Shown: piece by piece, positions 1 to 9,656 of the stretch | Layout: each line of letters opens with the position of its first letter | Numbering within the stretch: position 1 is the stretch's first letter | Source of the DNA: Peptococcaceae bacterium | GTDB taxonomy: Bacteria; Bacillota; Desulfitobacteriia; Desulfitobacteriales; Syntrophobotulaceae | Direction of reading: 5' to 3' | Length of the DNA: 48,536 nucleotides | Assembly (NCBI GenBank): GCA_012520405.1 | Contig: JAAYOJ010000101.1 | Coordinates: 1 to 48,536 of the forward strand | The notes under the pieces: generated by a model | Told to the model about the DNA's origin: nothing | Seen by the model: only the letters and a program-made list of their open reading frames with translations | Databases searched by the model: none | Position numbers and translations under genes: made by a program

Positions 1-929
1 CCGATAGTTAATAATTTCTCATAAATCTCAGGGGATTGCTCTTCAAGTGCTCTTACTTTTTCTTGAATCGTGCCTTGCTCTCCGGTGATGCGCAAGTATT
101 CATCACATAAAAATTTGTTCTTTCTTTGGATAATCCAATCCGTAGCCCGAGTTCTGGTTATCGGCTGGGTTGTACGCGGTTTACCGAAGGTAAAACTTAC
201 TGTGTTTTCGTTAATCTCCAAATCCCGATTCCTATATCCGGCTTTTAATAATCCTTCAATAAAGGCGTCCCGCATGATCTCATCAGGAAAACCTATACTA
301 ATATCCATTGATAGTTCAGAGGGCTTGGAAAACTCACCCAACTTAAAACCTGTCAGCCACCAATGTGTGCCTTCTCTGGTAAAAAGAACTTTACCCTTCT
401 TTTTAAGAGTAAAAGACATGGGCAGAAGTTCATCATCGTTGGCTGATCTGTAATAAATACCGCTGGAGATACCGGGAAGGTTGATATTAAAAATTCCTTT
501 GTATAAACCAATTTCGCCGCCTGTAACCATATCATATTGGCCTTTCCAAATGCCTATCATCCACTTCTTGCCGTTATAGTTGAAATAAATAGGTTCACAG
601 TCGATAATCATACCCATAAGAGAGGATAATTCATCAAAAAGTCGGCAATAGCCAAATCTCCTCTGCCAAGGGTGCATGCGGGAAATAAATATATCTTGTT
701 CAGGATCATAAGCATAGCCGAAAATTTCGATTAATTCATCCAAATCCTCATTGCCCGTTCCTTCCGAAAGGGTATTGTCTTCAAAATCTATTAACTCAGA
801 ATTATTCATATCCGCATTGTCTTCGAGCTCAATACCATCGTCAACTTCCGAATTATAGATAGCTTCGGGCTGATAGTTCTCCCAATTAGCCCAGCGTAAT
901 CTGTTATTCCCCATTCTTTGAAATAACAT
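1..929 (-). CDS. DUF4474 domain protein (3' end cut by window edge)
   Basis: The minus-strand frame opens with ATG at 929, preceded by AAGGAGG at 6-nt spacing, and stays open to the window edge, so about 309 N-terminal residues are visible and the C-terminus is missing. Residues 1-65 are an acidic, low-complexity stretch. From about residue 69 the protein matches my memory of DUF4474: FGYAYDPEQDIF, then a Trp-Gln-Arg-x-FGYCRL block, an IIDCEPIYF strand near 109-116 and a WKGQYDMVTGGEIG block near 128-141. The function of this family is unknown to me. No signal peptide or membrane segment is visible in the part seen. The gene lies downstream of the pfl operon but is separated from it by a terminator at 1010-1037, so it probably has its own promoter. 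The family call is from motif memory, not a search. Confidence 0.8.
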   Translation of the reverse strand, partial: MLFQRMGNNRLRWANWENYQPEAIYNSEVDDGIELEDNADMNNSELIDFEDNTLSEGTGNEDLDELIEIFGYAYDPEQDIFISRMHPWQRRFGYCRLFDELSSLMGMIIDCEPIYFNYNGKKWMIGIWKGQYDMVTGGEIGLYKGIFNINLPGISSGIYYRSANDDELLPMSFTLKKKGKVLFTREGTHWWLTGFKLGEFSKPSELSMDISIGFPDEIMRDAFIEGLLKAGYRNRDLEINENTVSFTFGKPRTTQPITRTRATDWIIQRKNKFLCDEYLRITGEQGTIQEKVRALEEQSPEIYEKLLTI

Positions 930-1009
930 AACTATCCTCCTTATCCATGTTTTGGTAACCAGCTGCTGGTTTATAATATGAAATAAAGACAATCATGTTA
1001 ATTAGTTAC

Positions 1010-1037
1010 AAAAAAATCCGAATAATAATTCGGATTT
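1010..1037 (-). terminator. Intrinsic terminator of the pfl operon
   Basis: A perfect 10-bp stem (1014-1023 with 1028-1037) around a 4-nt loop is followed, on the minus strand, by a run of at least seven T. It lies about 40 bases past the pflA stop codon, in the right orientation to end pflB-pflA transcription. Confidence 0.8.
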
Positions 1038-1075
1038 GCATAATATTTGGGCTTATATTTTATTGGTGTAATTTT

Positions 1076-1816
1076 TTATGTTTTTTTGTTAAGCAAACTC
1101 AAACAGTCATGTAAGATGCGACTGGCTTTATGCACATCTTCAGCGGACGGTTCCCGGACGTGATTTAACTTGTAATTTTCACCCAATCTTTCCCATTTAT
1201 ATTTACCCAGACTATGATAGGGTAGAACTTCAATTTTTTTAACATTAGCCATGTTGCAAAGCAGAAAGGCAGTCTCTTTTAAGGTTTCTTCGCTATCGGT
1301 ATATCCAGGGATTAAAACGTATCTGATCCATAAGGGAATTCCTATTTGGGTTGTATAGTGCATAAACTTTTTAATTTTCTGGCTACCTACTCCGGTAATT
1401 TCCAGGTGCTTATTTTCTTCAGAATGCTTGATATCCAGCAGAATAAGGTCAGTAAATTTTAAAAGTTCTTTAACTCGGCCAATCTCAACAAAACCAGAGG
1501 TATCAAGCGCTGTATGTATGCCGGAGGCGTGGCAACGCTTAAACAACTCGGTTACAAACTCGGCCTGAAGGGTAGGTTCGCCTCCGGACACGGTTAGGCC
1601 TCCTCCCGAATAAGCAAAAAAGTTTCGATATGATTCTACTTTTTGGAACACTTGATCAACGGTAAATTCATTGCCTCCTTTAGGATCCCAGGTATCGCGA
1701 TTATGGCAGTAGAGGCATCTTAAAGGACAGCCTTGCATAAAAACAATAAAACGTATTCCAGGTCCGTCCAGTGTTCCAAAACTTTCAAAGGAATGTATCC
1801 TGCCTGTAAGCGTCAT
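1076..1816 (-). CDS. pflA: Pyruvate formate-lyase activating enzyme
   Basis: This radical SAM glycyl-radical activase uses S-adenosylmethionine and a [4Fe-4S] cluster to place the radical on pyruvate formate-lyase. The 246-residue length is normal for the family. The cluster motif CxxxCxxC is at C30, C34 and C37, within GCPLRCLYCHNRDTW, and the SAM-binding glycine motif TVSGGEP follows near residue 75. The N-terminal block GRIHSFESFGTLDGPGIRF is typical of PflA. It starts 24 bases after the pflB stop and sits in the same orientation, the classical pflB-pflA order, so the two are almost certainly cotranscribed. A terminator follows. The substrate is assigned as the adjacent PflB from context. 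Confidence 0.95.
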   Translation of the reverse strand: MTLTGRIHSFESFGTLDGPGIRFIVFMQGCPLRCLYCHNRDTWDPKGGNEFTVDQVFQKVESYRNFFAYSGGGLTVSGGEPTLQAEFVTELFKRCHASGIHTALDTSGFVEIGRVKELLKFTDLILLDIKHSEENKHLEITGVGSQKIKKFMHYTTQIGIPLWIRYVLIPGYTDSEETLKETAFLLCNMANVKKIEVLPYHSLGKYKWERLGENYKLNHVREPSAEDVHKASRILHDCLSLLNKKT

Positions 1817-1840
1817 AAACCGGCTCCCGTTTCATTGTTT

Positions 1841-4069
1841 TTAGATTTGACCATGAATTGTTCTGTTTATGACATCAAGCTGCTGTTCTCTGGTCAGTCG
1901 GATAAAGTTGACGGCATAACCTGAAACCCTGATAGTTAGCTGGGGATATTTTTCCGGATGTTCCATGGCATCCAAGAGCATTTCCTTCTCGAAAACATTA
2001 ACATTAATATGGTGGCCTCCCTCGCGGAAATAACCATCCAAAAGAGCCGTTAAATTAGTGATGCGTGTTTGTTCTTCTCGACCCAGGGCTTTAGGTATAA
2101 TGGAAAAAGTATATGAAATACCGTCTTGGGCATACTCATAGGGCAATTTAGCAATAGATTTTAAGACGGCCAGTGCTCCATTAATATCCCTGCCATGCAT
2201 GGGATTAGCTCCGGGGGCCAGAGGTTCACCTTTTTTTCGACCGTCAGGAGTATTACCCGTTGCTTGGCCATAAACAACATTAGAGGTAATGGTGAGGATG
2301 GACAGGGTAGGAGTACTATGACGGTAAGTTCTTTGTTTGCGCAGCTTATTCATAAACAGTTTAACTATCTCCGTAGCGATGCTGTCTACCCGTTCGTCGT
2401 TATTGCCGAATCTGGGGTAATCACCTTGGACTTCAAAATCAATAATTATATTCCTGCTGTCTCTTATGGGTTTCACTTTGGCATATTTAATTGCGCTTAA
2501 GGAGTCCGTGACTACGGACAGTCCGGCTATACCACAGGCCATAGTTCTGAAAACTTCCCGGTCATGCAGGGCCATTTGTAATCTTTCGTAGGCATATTTA
2601 TCATGCATGTAGTGAATGAGATTAAGAGAATTGATATATAGTCTGGCCAGCCAGTCCAGTAGCATGTCAAAGCGTTTCCATACATCTTCGTAATCCAAAT
2701 ACTCCGTGTCCACCGCAGCAAACATCGGTGCCACCTGAACACCGCTAATTTCATCTCTTCCTCCGTTTAAAGCATAAAGAAGAGCTTTAGCCAGGTTGCA
2801 GCGAGCACCGAAGAACTGCATTTGTTTACCCAGCCGCATAGCCGATACACAGCAGGCTATGCCGTAATCATCCCCCCAATGGTAACGCATAATATCGTCA
2901 CTTTCATATTGAATAGAACTGGTAGCAATAGATACTTTGGCGCAAAATTCTTTAAAACCCTGAGGAAGATAAACGGACCACAACACAGTTAAATTGGGTT
3001 CCGGGGCCGGGCCTAAATTAAATAGGGTGTTCAGCATGCGGAAAGAAGTCTTGGTAACCAGTGTGCGGCCGTCCAGACCCATACCGCCGATACTTTCCGT
3101 TACCCAGGTAGGATCGCCGCTGAAAAGTTTGTCGTATTCCGGTGTGCGTAAGAAGCGAACAATGCGCAATTTTATAACCAAATGATCGATTAGTTCTTGA
3201 GCCTCTTGTTCGGTAATCCGGCCTTGGCGCAAATCGTTTTCCAGGTATATATCCAAAAAAGTGGATATTCTGCCGATGCTCATTGCTGCTCCGTTTTGTT
3301 CTTTAACAGCTCCAAGATAGGCAAAATACAGCCATTGGATTGCCTGACGGGCATCCTGAGCGGGGCCGGAGATATCAAAACCATAAAGGCGAGCCATTTC
3401 CTTGAGCTCTTTAAGAGCTAAGATCTGTTCCCTTATCTCTTCCCGGTCTCTAGTAGTCTCATAATCTATATAATCATATTCCAAGTGGGTAAGTTCGGCC
3501 TGCTTTTCCTCAATCAGCCTGTCCACTCCGTATAAAGCTACCCGCCTGTAATCCCCGATTATTCTGCCCCGACCGTAAGCGTCGGGGAGACCGGTAATAA
3601 TGCCGGCTTTTTTGACTTTGAGCATTTCCGGGGTATAGACGTCGTATACCCCTTGGTTATGGGTTTTACGATACTTGGTAAAAATTTCAGCCACCAGGGG
3701 GTCAAGTTCTTTACCGGCGGCATCACAGCCTTTTTGGACCATCCTTAAACCCCCGAAAGGCATGATGCTCCTTTTCAGTGGCTGATCGGTCTGCAAACCG
3801 ACTATTTTTTCTAAATCCTGATCTATGTATCCCGGAGCGTGGGAGCAGATAGTAGAAATGATATGAGTGTCAACATCCAGTACTCCACCTTTTTTTCTTT
3901 CCTCTTCCATTAAAGTTGAAATCTTTTGCCAAAGTTTCTTAGTAGCTTCTGTAGGTCCTTGCAAAAAAGAAGCATCTCCGGTGTAAGGAGTATAGTTAAG
4001 TTGAATAAAATTACGGACATCTATCTCAGCATTCCAATTGCCACGGATAAAGTTATTAGGATAAGTCAT
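1841..4069 (-). CDS. pflB: Formate C-acetyltransferase (pyruvate formate-lyase)
   Basis: This cytoplasmic glycyl radical enzyme converts pyruvate and CoA to acetyl-CoA and formate under anaerobic conditions. The protein has 742 residues, close to the usual 740-760. The catalytic cysteine pair is C406-C407 in [12 protein letters not shown], and the C-terminal radical motif RVSGYAVNF places the glycyl radical at G717. The conserved FGGLRM block near 105 is also present. The catalytic double cysteine argues for true PFL rather than a diol dehydratase or another glycyl radical lyase. The start ATG follows GGGGTG at short distance. The partner activase is directly downstream. In an acetogen or syntroph this enzyme could also run in reverse to supply formate; that is inference. 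Confidence 0.97.
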   Translation of the reverse strand: MTYPNNFIRGNWNAEIDVRNFIQLNYTPYTGDASFLQGPTEATKKLWQKISTLMEEERKKGGVLDVDTHIISTICSHAPGYIDQDLEKIVGLQTDQPLKRSIMPFGGLRMVQKGCDAAGKELDPLVAEIFTKYRKTHNQGVYDVYTPEMLKVKKAGIITGLPDAYGRGRIIGDYRRVALYGVDRLIEEKQAELTHLEYDYIDYETTRDREEIREQILALKELKEMARLYGFDISGPAQDARQAIQWLYFAYLGAVKEQNGAAMSIGRISTFLDIYLENDLRQGRITEQEAQELIDHLVIKLRIVRFLRTPEYDKLFSGDPTWVTESIGGMGLDGRTLVTKTSFRMLNTLFNLGPAPEPNLTVLWSVYLPQGFKEFCAKVSIATSSIQYESDDIMRYHWGDDYGIACCVSAMRLGKQMQFFGARCNLAKALLYALNGGRDEISGVQVAPMFAAVDTEYLDYEDVWKRFDMLLDWLARLYINSLNLIHYMHDKYAYERLQMALHDREVFRTMACGIAGLSVVTDSLSAIKYAKVKPIRDSRNIIIDFEVQGDYPRFGNNDERVDSIATEIVKLFMNKLRKQRTYRHSTPTLSILTITSNVVYGQATGNTPDGRKKGEPLAPGANPMHGRDINGALAVLKSIAKLPYEYAQDGISYTFSIIPKALGREEQTRITNLTALLDGYFREGGHHINVNVFEKEMLLDAMEHPEKYPQLTIRVSGYAVNFIRLTREQQLDVINRTIHGQI

Positions 4070-4174
4070 AATAATGCACCCCGTTTTTGCTTGTTAAGGC
4101 GTTACATTTTATATTTACCCTAATATTAAACTTTATTCCGATTCATAAATGCTGAAAATAATAAAAGCTGAGAA

Positions 4175-4654
4175 TTATAAAACCTGAAAAAGAAAATAGG
4201 CAATCATTAGGACTTCTACGCCCAGCTTGACCGCAGTTCCGCCTAGGATGCCCAGCAGGGTACCCAGTCCGGCACGGCAGGCTTTTGATAAACTGTTCTT
4301 TTGCAGTAATTCAACCAATACCGCTCCCAGAAAAGGACCGATAAGAATTCCTAAAGGGCCTAAAAAAATTACACCAATTATTGCCCCGGCGATTGCTCCC
4401 CAGCCCGCTTGTTTGGTCCCGCCGAAATGCCGGGTACCTAACATGGAAGCGATATAATCTACGGCGAAAATTAAAAGCAGAATCAATCCTTGCAGCACAA
4501 AAAAGAAAATATTTAAGGAGACAAAATCCGTCATTAGCCCATAGATGAGCATACCGGCGAAAATGAGAATGGGACCCGGCAAAACCGGCAGAACAGTCCC
4601 AATAAGGCCTATGATAAAGAGGATTATTGCTATAATCAGGGCTGGAACATGCAA
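4175..4654 (-). CDS. DUF456 family membrane protein
   Basis: This is a small, very hydrophobic protein with a repeated glycine-rich pattern (IGLIGTVLPVLPGP, GAIAGAIIGVIFLGPLGILIGPFLGA), which I recognise as DUF456, a family of unknown function with several membrane helices. The frame can open at GTG 4663 or ATG 4660, but the only good ribosome site (AAAAGGAG) sits right against those codons. The TTG at 4654 is 8 nt away from it and is the better start, giving about 159 residues. The DUF456 gene starts just upstream of the divergent ferritin-like gene and ends about 100 bases before pflB. A second frame on the same strand (4311-4673) is a shadow. Confidence 0.8.
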   Translation of the reverse strand: MHVPALIIAIILFIIGLIGTVLPVLPGPILIFAGMLIYGLMTDFVSLNIFFFVLQGLILLLIFAVDYIASMLGTRHFGGTKQAGWGAIAGAIIGVIFLGPLGILIGPFLGAVLVELLQKNSLSKACRAGLGTLLGILGGTAVKLGVEVLMIAYFLFQVL

Positions 4655-4794
4655 GCACATCACTCCTTTTCAAGGGATAATAATTTCATTCATACAAGAT
4701 TTGTTAATTAGCAAAGCAGTTAAAAGAAGTTATTTGTTTTAGTAATTTGGTTATGATAAGCAGTAATAAATCTAACAACAGGGGGAGATAAATT

Positions 4795-5322
4795 TTGAAT
4801 AAGCAAATGGTCCGAAGGTTTAAACAAATTTATGAACTGGAGAGATTTCTGATTGCCTTCTGTATGTCCCAATTATCTTCTACAGAAGATAAGTTCTATT
4901 GTTTTGCTTTTTCCCGCATGGTTGAAACAGAAAAAGAACATGCCAAATTTTTTGCTCAAAAATTAGCTGAAAAAGATATTTCTGTTCCTCGTTTAGGTGC
5001 TAATTTAGCTGGGGCGGCGGGTAGTATTATCGGAGAAACAATGGAGTTTTCCGGGCGATCAATTACCTGTAAAACCGGTGTTATCCTGGGAAAAAAATTA
5101 ATAGCAGCTTATCAAGAACTACTCCAAGTAATCAAGGAATTTCCTCAAGAGACTGAACTTGAGGAAAAGGTGCTTTTGTTTTTACTTGAGGAGGAATTTC
5201 ATACCTTATGGCTTAAGAATTATGTCAAACGCCTGGATCAAATAGAACTATGCAAAAACAGCCTAGGGGATGATGTTGTTAGTGACCATCCTACTATTAA
5301 TGTCAATATGCGTTGGCTTTAA
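4795..5322 (+). CDS. Ferritin-like / rubrerythrin-type diiron protein
   Basis: The 175-residue protein looks like a four-helix ferritin-like bundle. The expected carboxylate/histidine ligands can be placed: E in ELERF (about 15), ExxH in ETEKEH (about 46-51), a glutamate in AAYQELLQ (about 103), and a second ExxH in LLEEEFH (about 130-137). A glycine/alanine-rich loop connects the two halves. The start is TTG at 4795 with a strong GGGGGAG site about 8 nt upstream. No CxxC rubredoxin domain is present, so electron transfer by a fused rubredoxin is excluded. Possible roles are oxidative-stress defence or iron handling. It appears to be monocistronic, with a terminator at 5431-5469. The iron-binding assignment is by motif only. 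Confidence 0.75.
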   Translation: MNKQMVRRFKQIYELERFLIAFCMSQLSSTEDKFYCFAFSRMVETEKEHAKFFAQKLAEKDISVPRLGANLAGAAGSIIGETMEFSGRSITCKTGVILGKKLIAAYQELLQVIKEFPQETELEEKVLLFLLEEEFHTLWLKNYVKRLDQIELCKNSLGDDVVSDHPTINVNMRWL

Positions 5323-5430
5323 TAATATTATTATATGTATAGCTTAAAAAACAATTAATCAAGGAGTTAATAATTAGAATTAACGAATAGAATTTCTCAA
5401 AAATTATCTCAAATAAAATTACTCATAAAT

Positions 5431-5469
5431 ATCCTTCGAAGCCGAAAAAGCTTGCTAGGATTTTTTTTT
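5431..5469 (+). terminator. Intrinsic terminator after the ferritin-like gene
   Basis: ATCCT at 5431-5435 pairs with AGGAT at 5457-5461, and AAGC at 5439-5442 pairs with GCTT at 5450-5453, with a small internal loop. A run of nine T follows (5461-5469). Confidence 0.65.
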
Positions 5470-5510
5470 GACTTTAAAATGTGCTGCCTTAGTGAAGGAA
5501 GGGTTTCGTA

Positions 5511-5544
5511 AATATTTGTCAAATATTAACTAAATACAATATGT
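5511..5544 (+). promoter_or_regulatory. Candidate promoter with overlapping palindromic operator
   Basis: AATATTTG-T-CAAATATT (5511-5527) is a perfect 8-bp inverted repeat about 1 base centre. It overlaps a -35-like TTGTCA (5516-5521), which is 17 bp from ATATGT (5539-5544); TACAAT (5535-5540) is an alternative -10. The arrangement suggests a repressor site on the promoter of the CoA-transferase gene. The regulator is unknown. Confidence 0.4.
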
Positions 5545-5595
5545 ACTCAGTCTAGTAGAACATGAAAATTCTCTATATGGAAAGGAGGGCCAAAA

Positions 5596-6840
5596 ATGGA
5601 TAAACCTTTAAAAGGAATTAAAGTAATTGATATGAGTACCTTTATTGCTGTACCGGCCTGTGCCAGGTTTTTAGCTGAGTTCGGGGCAGAAGTGATTAAG
5701 ATTGAGCCCAAAAGTGGGGATCAAGTACGTTTTAACGGTGTATCCGAGGGGCGTTTAGGCAGTCCTTATGAGAATACCACCTATGATTTGGAAAATGCTC
5801 ATAAGCGTGGACTGGTGCTCAATCTTAAAACACCGGAAGGCATGGAGATTCTATACAAACTATTGGCCGACACGGATATCTTCCTTACCAACTGGCGTCC
5901 TCAAGCCCTGCAGAAACTAGGGTTGGATTATGAGAGCCTTAAAGATAAGTTCCCGAAATTAGTCTATGGTTCCTTTACCGGCTACGGTGAAACAGGACCG
6001 GATTGTAACCTGCCAGGTTATGATTTTACAGCCTTCTGGGCACGCGGCGGCTTATTGGGAACTTTATATCAGAAGGACTCCGAGCCCATAAACCTTATCC
6101 CCGGTATCGGCGACCATGTGTCCGGTATGTTTCTCTGTGCCGGTATCATGACTGCACTCTATAATGCTCAAAAAACAGGAAAAGGGGATAAAGTATCTAC
6201 CAACCTGCTACATAGTTCTATATTTGTACAGGCTATTGCTATTCAGGCTGCCCAGTACAAAGACCTGGGTACTAAATATCCGACCAGCCGCAAAGTTGCC
6301 GAGAATCCCTTTAACAATACCTATAAGACCAAAGACGGCCGTTTTATTCAATTAAGTATGCCACCCTTTGATCTTTTCTATCCTAAGTTTATGCCTTTAA
6401 TGGGGAGGGCGGATCTGGTCGGCAATCCCCGCTATACCATGGACAGTATTACTAAAAACAAACTTCATGGCGAGTTTATTGCCATCTTAGATGAAGTTAT
6501 GGCTACTAAAACAGCGGCCGAATGGAGCGAAATATTTGTTAAGAATGATATTCCGCATTCCATTTGTCAAGTTTGGGAGGAAGTCCTGGAAGATCCCCAA
6601 GCATGGGCTATCGGAGTTTTCGAAAATGTTGATTATCCAACCGGTAAGCGGGCTATGGTTCGACCGCCGGTCAGCTTGGAGAGTGTAGAGCGACTTCCTT
6701 ACGGCAAAGCTCCGCTCTTAGGTGAACATAGCGAGGAAATCCTCAGGGAATTGGGTTACAGTGAGGAACAATTGAAAGAATTACATACTAAAGGTGTCTA
6801 TCATACCTGGGCCGACTTAAAAGAATATTGTGGTGGCTGA
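5596..6840 (+). CDS. Family III (CaiB/BaiF) CoA-transferase, HadA/FldA-like
   Basis: Family III CoA-transferases move CoA between acyl groups through an aspartyl-CoA thioester. The 414-residue length, the opening LKGIKVIDMSTFIAVPACARFLAEFGAEVIKIE region and the block PGYDFTAFWARGG are typical; the catalytic aspartate is D143 in GYDF. The last block is shared with the 2-hydroxyisocaproate and phenyllactate CoA-transferases HadA and FldA of clostridia, which supports a 2-hydroxyacid or aromatic acid substrate, though carnitine or oxalate homologues cannot be excluded. The start ATG follows GGAAAGGAGGG. The D-2-hydroxyacid dehydrogenase gene starts 4 bases after its stop, so the pair is translationally coupled and probably works on the same acid. 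Confidence 0.85.
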   Translation: MDKPLKGIKVIDMSTFIAVPACARFLAEFGAEVIKIEPKSGDQVRFNGVSEGRLGSPYENTTYDLENAHKRGLVLNLKTPEGMEILYKLLADTDIFLTNWRPQALQKLGLDYESLKDKFPKLVYGSFTGYGETGPDCNLPGYDFTAFWARGGLLGTLYQKDSEPINLIPGIGDHVSGMFLCAGIMTALYNAQKTGKGDKVSTNLLHSSIFVQAIAIQAAQYKDLGTKYPTSRKVAENPFNNTYKTKDGRFIQLSMPPFDLFYPKFMPLMGRADLVGNPRYTMDSITKNKLHGEFIAILDEVMATKTAAEWSEIFVKNDIPHSICQVWEEVLEDPQAWAIGVFENVDYPTGKRAMVRPPVSLESVERLPYGKAPLLGEHSEEILRELGYSEEQLKELHTKGVYHTWADLKEYCGG

Positions 6841-6844
6841 TAAT

Positions 6845-7816
6845 ATGAAAGTTGCGGTTTTGGTTAACAAAGCAAATTTTGAACACTATACAGCGCCAGG
6901 AGCAATTCCTAGCCATTGGGAGTTAATTCATTTGGGCAATGGCGTCCCGGATGAAACAGTTCTTATTGCTACAGATGCTGACGCCTTGCTTGTTGATCCC
7001 ATGATTCCTATTTCTGCTGCTGTTATTCAGGGTCTTCCTCGTCTCAAGCTTATTCATTCTCAGGGAGTGGCTTATAATCTAATTGACCTGGAGGCGGCCA
7101 GAAAAGCCGGTGTCTATGTAAGCAACTGTGCCGGGGTTAATGCCTCAGCGGTAGCGGAACAAGCTATTTTACTCATGTTGGCTCTGCTCAGAAACTTCCG
7201 GGAAAATGAGGACATGGTGTATGCTGCCAGGCAAAAGGAAGCCAAGACTCGTTGCTTTGAAAACGGTCTTAAGGAACTAAGTGATTGTCATGTGGGAATA
7301 ATCGGTTTGGGGGCAATTGGTAAAGAATTGGCCAGGATGTTGGACGCTTTCGGGTGTAAGTTAAGCTATTATAGCAGAACTACCAAGCCGGAATGTTCAA
7401 TAAGCTATTTACCTTTAGATGATCTTTATGCTCAGTGTGATATAATTTCCCTGCATGTTCCGGTAAACCCGGAGACAATCAACTTCATCAATGAAGAGGC
7501 AATCAACAAAATGAAACAAGGTGCTCTTTTAATCAATACTGCCCGGGGAGAGCTGGTAGATCAGGAGGCTGTCTGCCGGGCGCTTAGGGACGGGCGATTG
7601 GGAGGGGCCGGATTTGATACCCTGGCCCCGGAACCGGTGCAAGCAGATAATCCTTTTCTGGCTTTGCCGGCAGAGATTCGCCGCAAGGTAGCCCTTTCAC
7701 CACACATTGGCGGCATTACGGCGGGTTGCTTCTACCGTTCATTTGAGATTATCTGGAGCAACATGCGGAGGGTAGCCCAAGGGTTAAGGCCGAGTAATAT
7801 TGTAAACGGACTGTAA
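6845..7816 (+). CDS. D-2-hydroxyacid dehydrogenase (NAD-dependent)
   Basis: This enzyme interconverts a 2-oxoacid and its D-2-hydroxyacid with NAD(H). The Rossmann motif GxGxxG is GLGAIG at 154-159 (numbering from ATG 6845). The catalytic triad of the family is R234 in NTARGELVD, E263 in APEP and H287 in SPHIGG. Length is 323 residues. GTG codons at 6830 and 6833 are in frame, but they lie inside the previous gene and serve better as part of a GGTGG ribosome site, so I prefer ATG 6845. It follows the CoA-transferase by 4 bases. The context resembles the ldhA-hadA pair of reductive amino-acid fermentation. Phosphoglycerate or glyoxylate-type substrates are possible alternatives, since substrate cannot be read from the sequence. 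Confidence 0.85.
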   Translation: MKVAVLVNKANFEHYTAPGAIPSHWELIHLGNGVPDETVLIATDADALLVDPMIPISAAVIQGLPRLKLIHSQGVAYNLIDLEAARKAGVYVSNCAGVNASAVAEQAILLMLALLRNFRENEDMVYAARQKEAKTRCFENGLKELSDCHVGIIGLGAIGKELARMLDAFGCKLSYYSRTTKPECSISYLPLDDLYAQCDIISLHVPVNPETINFINEEAINKMKQGALLINTARGELVDQEAVCRALRDGRLGGAGFDTLAPEPVQADNPFLALPAEIRRKVALSPHIGGITAGCFYRSFEIIWSNMRRVAQGLRPSNIVNGL

Positions 7817-7843
7817 AATAGACAAGACGGGACAGTATTTTAA

Positions 7844-7884
7844 AAAAACAGGGTGCTAAGCTTTAAACCTAGCACCCTGTTTTT
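7844..7884. terminator. Bidirectional intrinsic terminator
   Basis: A perfect 15-bp stem (7844-7858 with 7870-7884) has A-runs on one side and T-runs on the other. It lies between the convergent dehydrogenase and TrpB-like genes and can end transcription from both sides. Confidence 0.9.
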
Positions 7885-7931
7885 AATAGGCTAATTAGGG
7901 GGGTCAACTTTGGGTCAAATTTTGGCTATCC

Positions 7932-9305
7932 TTATTCCGGAATATTCGGTAAGGTAGCGAAACCTTTCTCCAGATCTTCGTCTGTCGGTACATAGTCCGT
8001 CATGGTACCGCTGTTGTAGTTCATATAAGCAGTCATATCAAAGTAACCGGTGCCGGATAGACCAAACAGAATGGTTTTCTTTTCGCCGGTTTCTTTGCAT
8101 TTAAGTGCTTCGTCCATGGCTACTTTCAGCGCATGAGAAGATTCAGGCGCCGGTAGAATGCCTTCACTGCGGGCGAAGATGCTGGCCGCTTCAAAAACTC
8201 TTGTTTGTTCCACTGAACGAGCTTCAAAATAACCGTCATGATAGAGCTTGGAAACTATGCTGCTCATACCGTGGTAGCGGAGGCCTCCCGCATGGTTGGG
8301 GGAGGGGATAAAGCCCGATCCCAGGGTGTACATTTTCATCAGCGGTGTACTCTTGCCGGTATCGCCGAAATCGTAGGCATATTTGCCGCGGGTCAGGGAA
8401 GGACAGGAGGCCGGTTCCACGCCAATAAAATGAATATTGTTTTTTCCCTGAATTTTTTCGCCCATAAATGGCCCAACCAAACCACCGAAGTTAGAGCCTC
8501 CGCCGGTGCAGCCGATTATGATGTCCGGCTCAATGCCGTATTTTTCACAGGCGATTTTGCTTTCCAGACCTATTATGGTTTGGTGAAGTAAAACGTGATC
8601 CAAAACACTTCCCAGAACATAGCGGCAGTTAGGAGTTTTGGCCATGAGTTCTATCGCTTCGGAAATAGCACAGCCTAAGGATCCGCCGGTACCTGGATTT
8701 TCAGCAAGAATCTTTTTTCCTACTTCCGTTGTTTCGGAAGGAGAGGGGATGACCTTGCCGCCATAGGTTTCAATCACCGCTTTACGATAAGGCTTCTGCT
8801 CAGAAGAAACTTTGACCATAAATACAGTTAAAGGAATGTCGTAGTAAGCACAGGCCATGGCTAATGCAGTACCCCATTGGCCGGCACCCGTTTCTGTGGT
8901 CAGGGAGGTAATTCCTTGTTCTTTGGCGTAATAAACTTGAGCTGCTGCGGAGTTCAGTTTGTGAGAACCGGAAGTATTTGTACCTTCGAACTTGTAATAA
9001 ATTTCAGCGGGAGTATCAAGTAATTTTTCCAAACAATAAGCTCTGACCAAGGGAGAGGGACGGTACATTTTGTAAAAGTTTTGAATTCCCTCAGGAATTT
9101 CAATCAAAAGGTCTTTGGTGTTTAACTCCTGTTTAATTAATTCATCACAGAACACAGGCTGAAGATCCTCAATAGTACATGGTTTTAGGGTTCCGGGATG
9201 AAGCATAGGATCCGGGAGCTCTTTCATCACTGCTTTAATATTGTACCAATGTTTCGGCATCTCATTTTCAGCTAAATAAATTTTATAAGGTATGCTTGTT
9301 GTCAT
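7932..9305 (-). CDS. trpB: TrpB2-type tryptophan synthase beta chain
   Basis: TrpB condenses indole and serine to tryptophan with PLP. The 457-residue length and N-terminal extension fit the TrpB2 (TrpB-like) branch rather than the roughly 400-residue TrpB1. The PLP lysine is K116 in GTNTSGSHKLNSA and the phosphate loop is GCTGGGSNFGG. The frame has an upstream ATG at 9323, but AAGGAAGG sits inside that extension, 7 nt before ATG 9305, which is my start. No trpA or other trp gene is in the window, so this copy stands alone. TrpB2 enzymes are thought to salvage indole or act without a tight TrpA partner. The upstream tryptophan T-box ties expression to uncharged tRNA-Trp, which supports a real biosynthetic role. 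Confidence 0.9.
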   Translation of the reverse strand: MTTSIPYKIYLAENEMPKHWYNIKAVMKELPDPMLHPGTLKPCTIEDLQPVFCDELIKQELNTKDLLIEIPEGIQNFYKMYRPSPLVRAYCLEKLLDTPAEIYYKFEGTNTSGSHKLNSAAAQVYYAKEQGITSLTTETGAGQWGTALAMACAYYDIPLTVFMVKVSSEQKPYRKAVIETYGGKVIPSPSETTEVGKKILAENPGTGGSLGCAISEAIELMAKTPNCRYVLGSVLDHVLLHQTIIGLESKIACEKYGIEPDIIIGCTGGGSNFGGLVGPFMGEKIQGKNNIHFIGVEPASCPSLTRGKYAYDFGDTGKSTPLMKMYTLGSGFIPSPNHAGGLRYHGMSSIVSKLYHDGYFEARSVEQTRVFEAASIFARSEGILPAPESSHALKVAMDEALKCKETGEKKTILFGLSGTGYFDMTAYMNYNSGTMTDYVPTDEDLEKGFATLPNIPE

Positions 9306-9343
9306 GTCATTCCTTCCTTTCATTTCATTCTTAATTTTGTCAA

Positions 9344-9650
9344 ATAAAAAAATCTTTATCCCTATTCATAGGACAAAGATTTAATCTCTGCGGTACCACC
9401 CAAATTGCATTACAAATGCCACTCGTCTCGTATACCATCATATACGCTTCCTTGATAACGGGCGAAGATCCCGGTGCACATACTCTCAAATCGTTGAGAC
9501 GATTTCCGTGTCACCCTCATGAGTCCATTCACACTAAGCTTTATTGCCGCAATCCCACCTCCTGCGGCTCTCTGGGAATAAAGTTGATTAGGCTACTAAT
9601 CTCAATCAACGGTTTAAAGAACACCTATTAAATTTATTAGATAATATTTA
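9344..9650 (-). promoter_or_regulatory. Tryptophan-specific T-box riboswitch
   Basis: Read on the minus strand, the leader holds an AGAGAG distal Stem I motif (near 9568), a specifier loop GAATGGACTC (9521-9530) with the codon UGG at 9525-9527 followed by the usual A, and the T-box core GGGTGGTACCGCAGAG (9387-9402). A terminator hairpin of about 14 bp (9350-9382) and a T-run (9344-9350) follow. The specifier reads tryptophan. Uncharged tRNA-Trp should stabilise the antiterminator and switch on the TrpB-like gene 20 bases downstream. Confidence 0.93.
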
Positions 9651-9656
9651 GATTAT

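Noticed and set aside
70-535. Two reading frames of 60-127 codons on both strands at the left end
   Set aside because: They are shadows of the DUF4474 frame, which is open from 929 to the window edge with a strong ribosome site.
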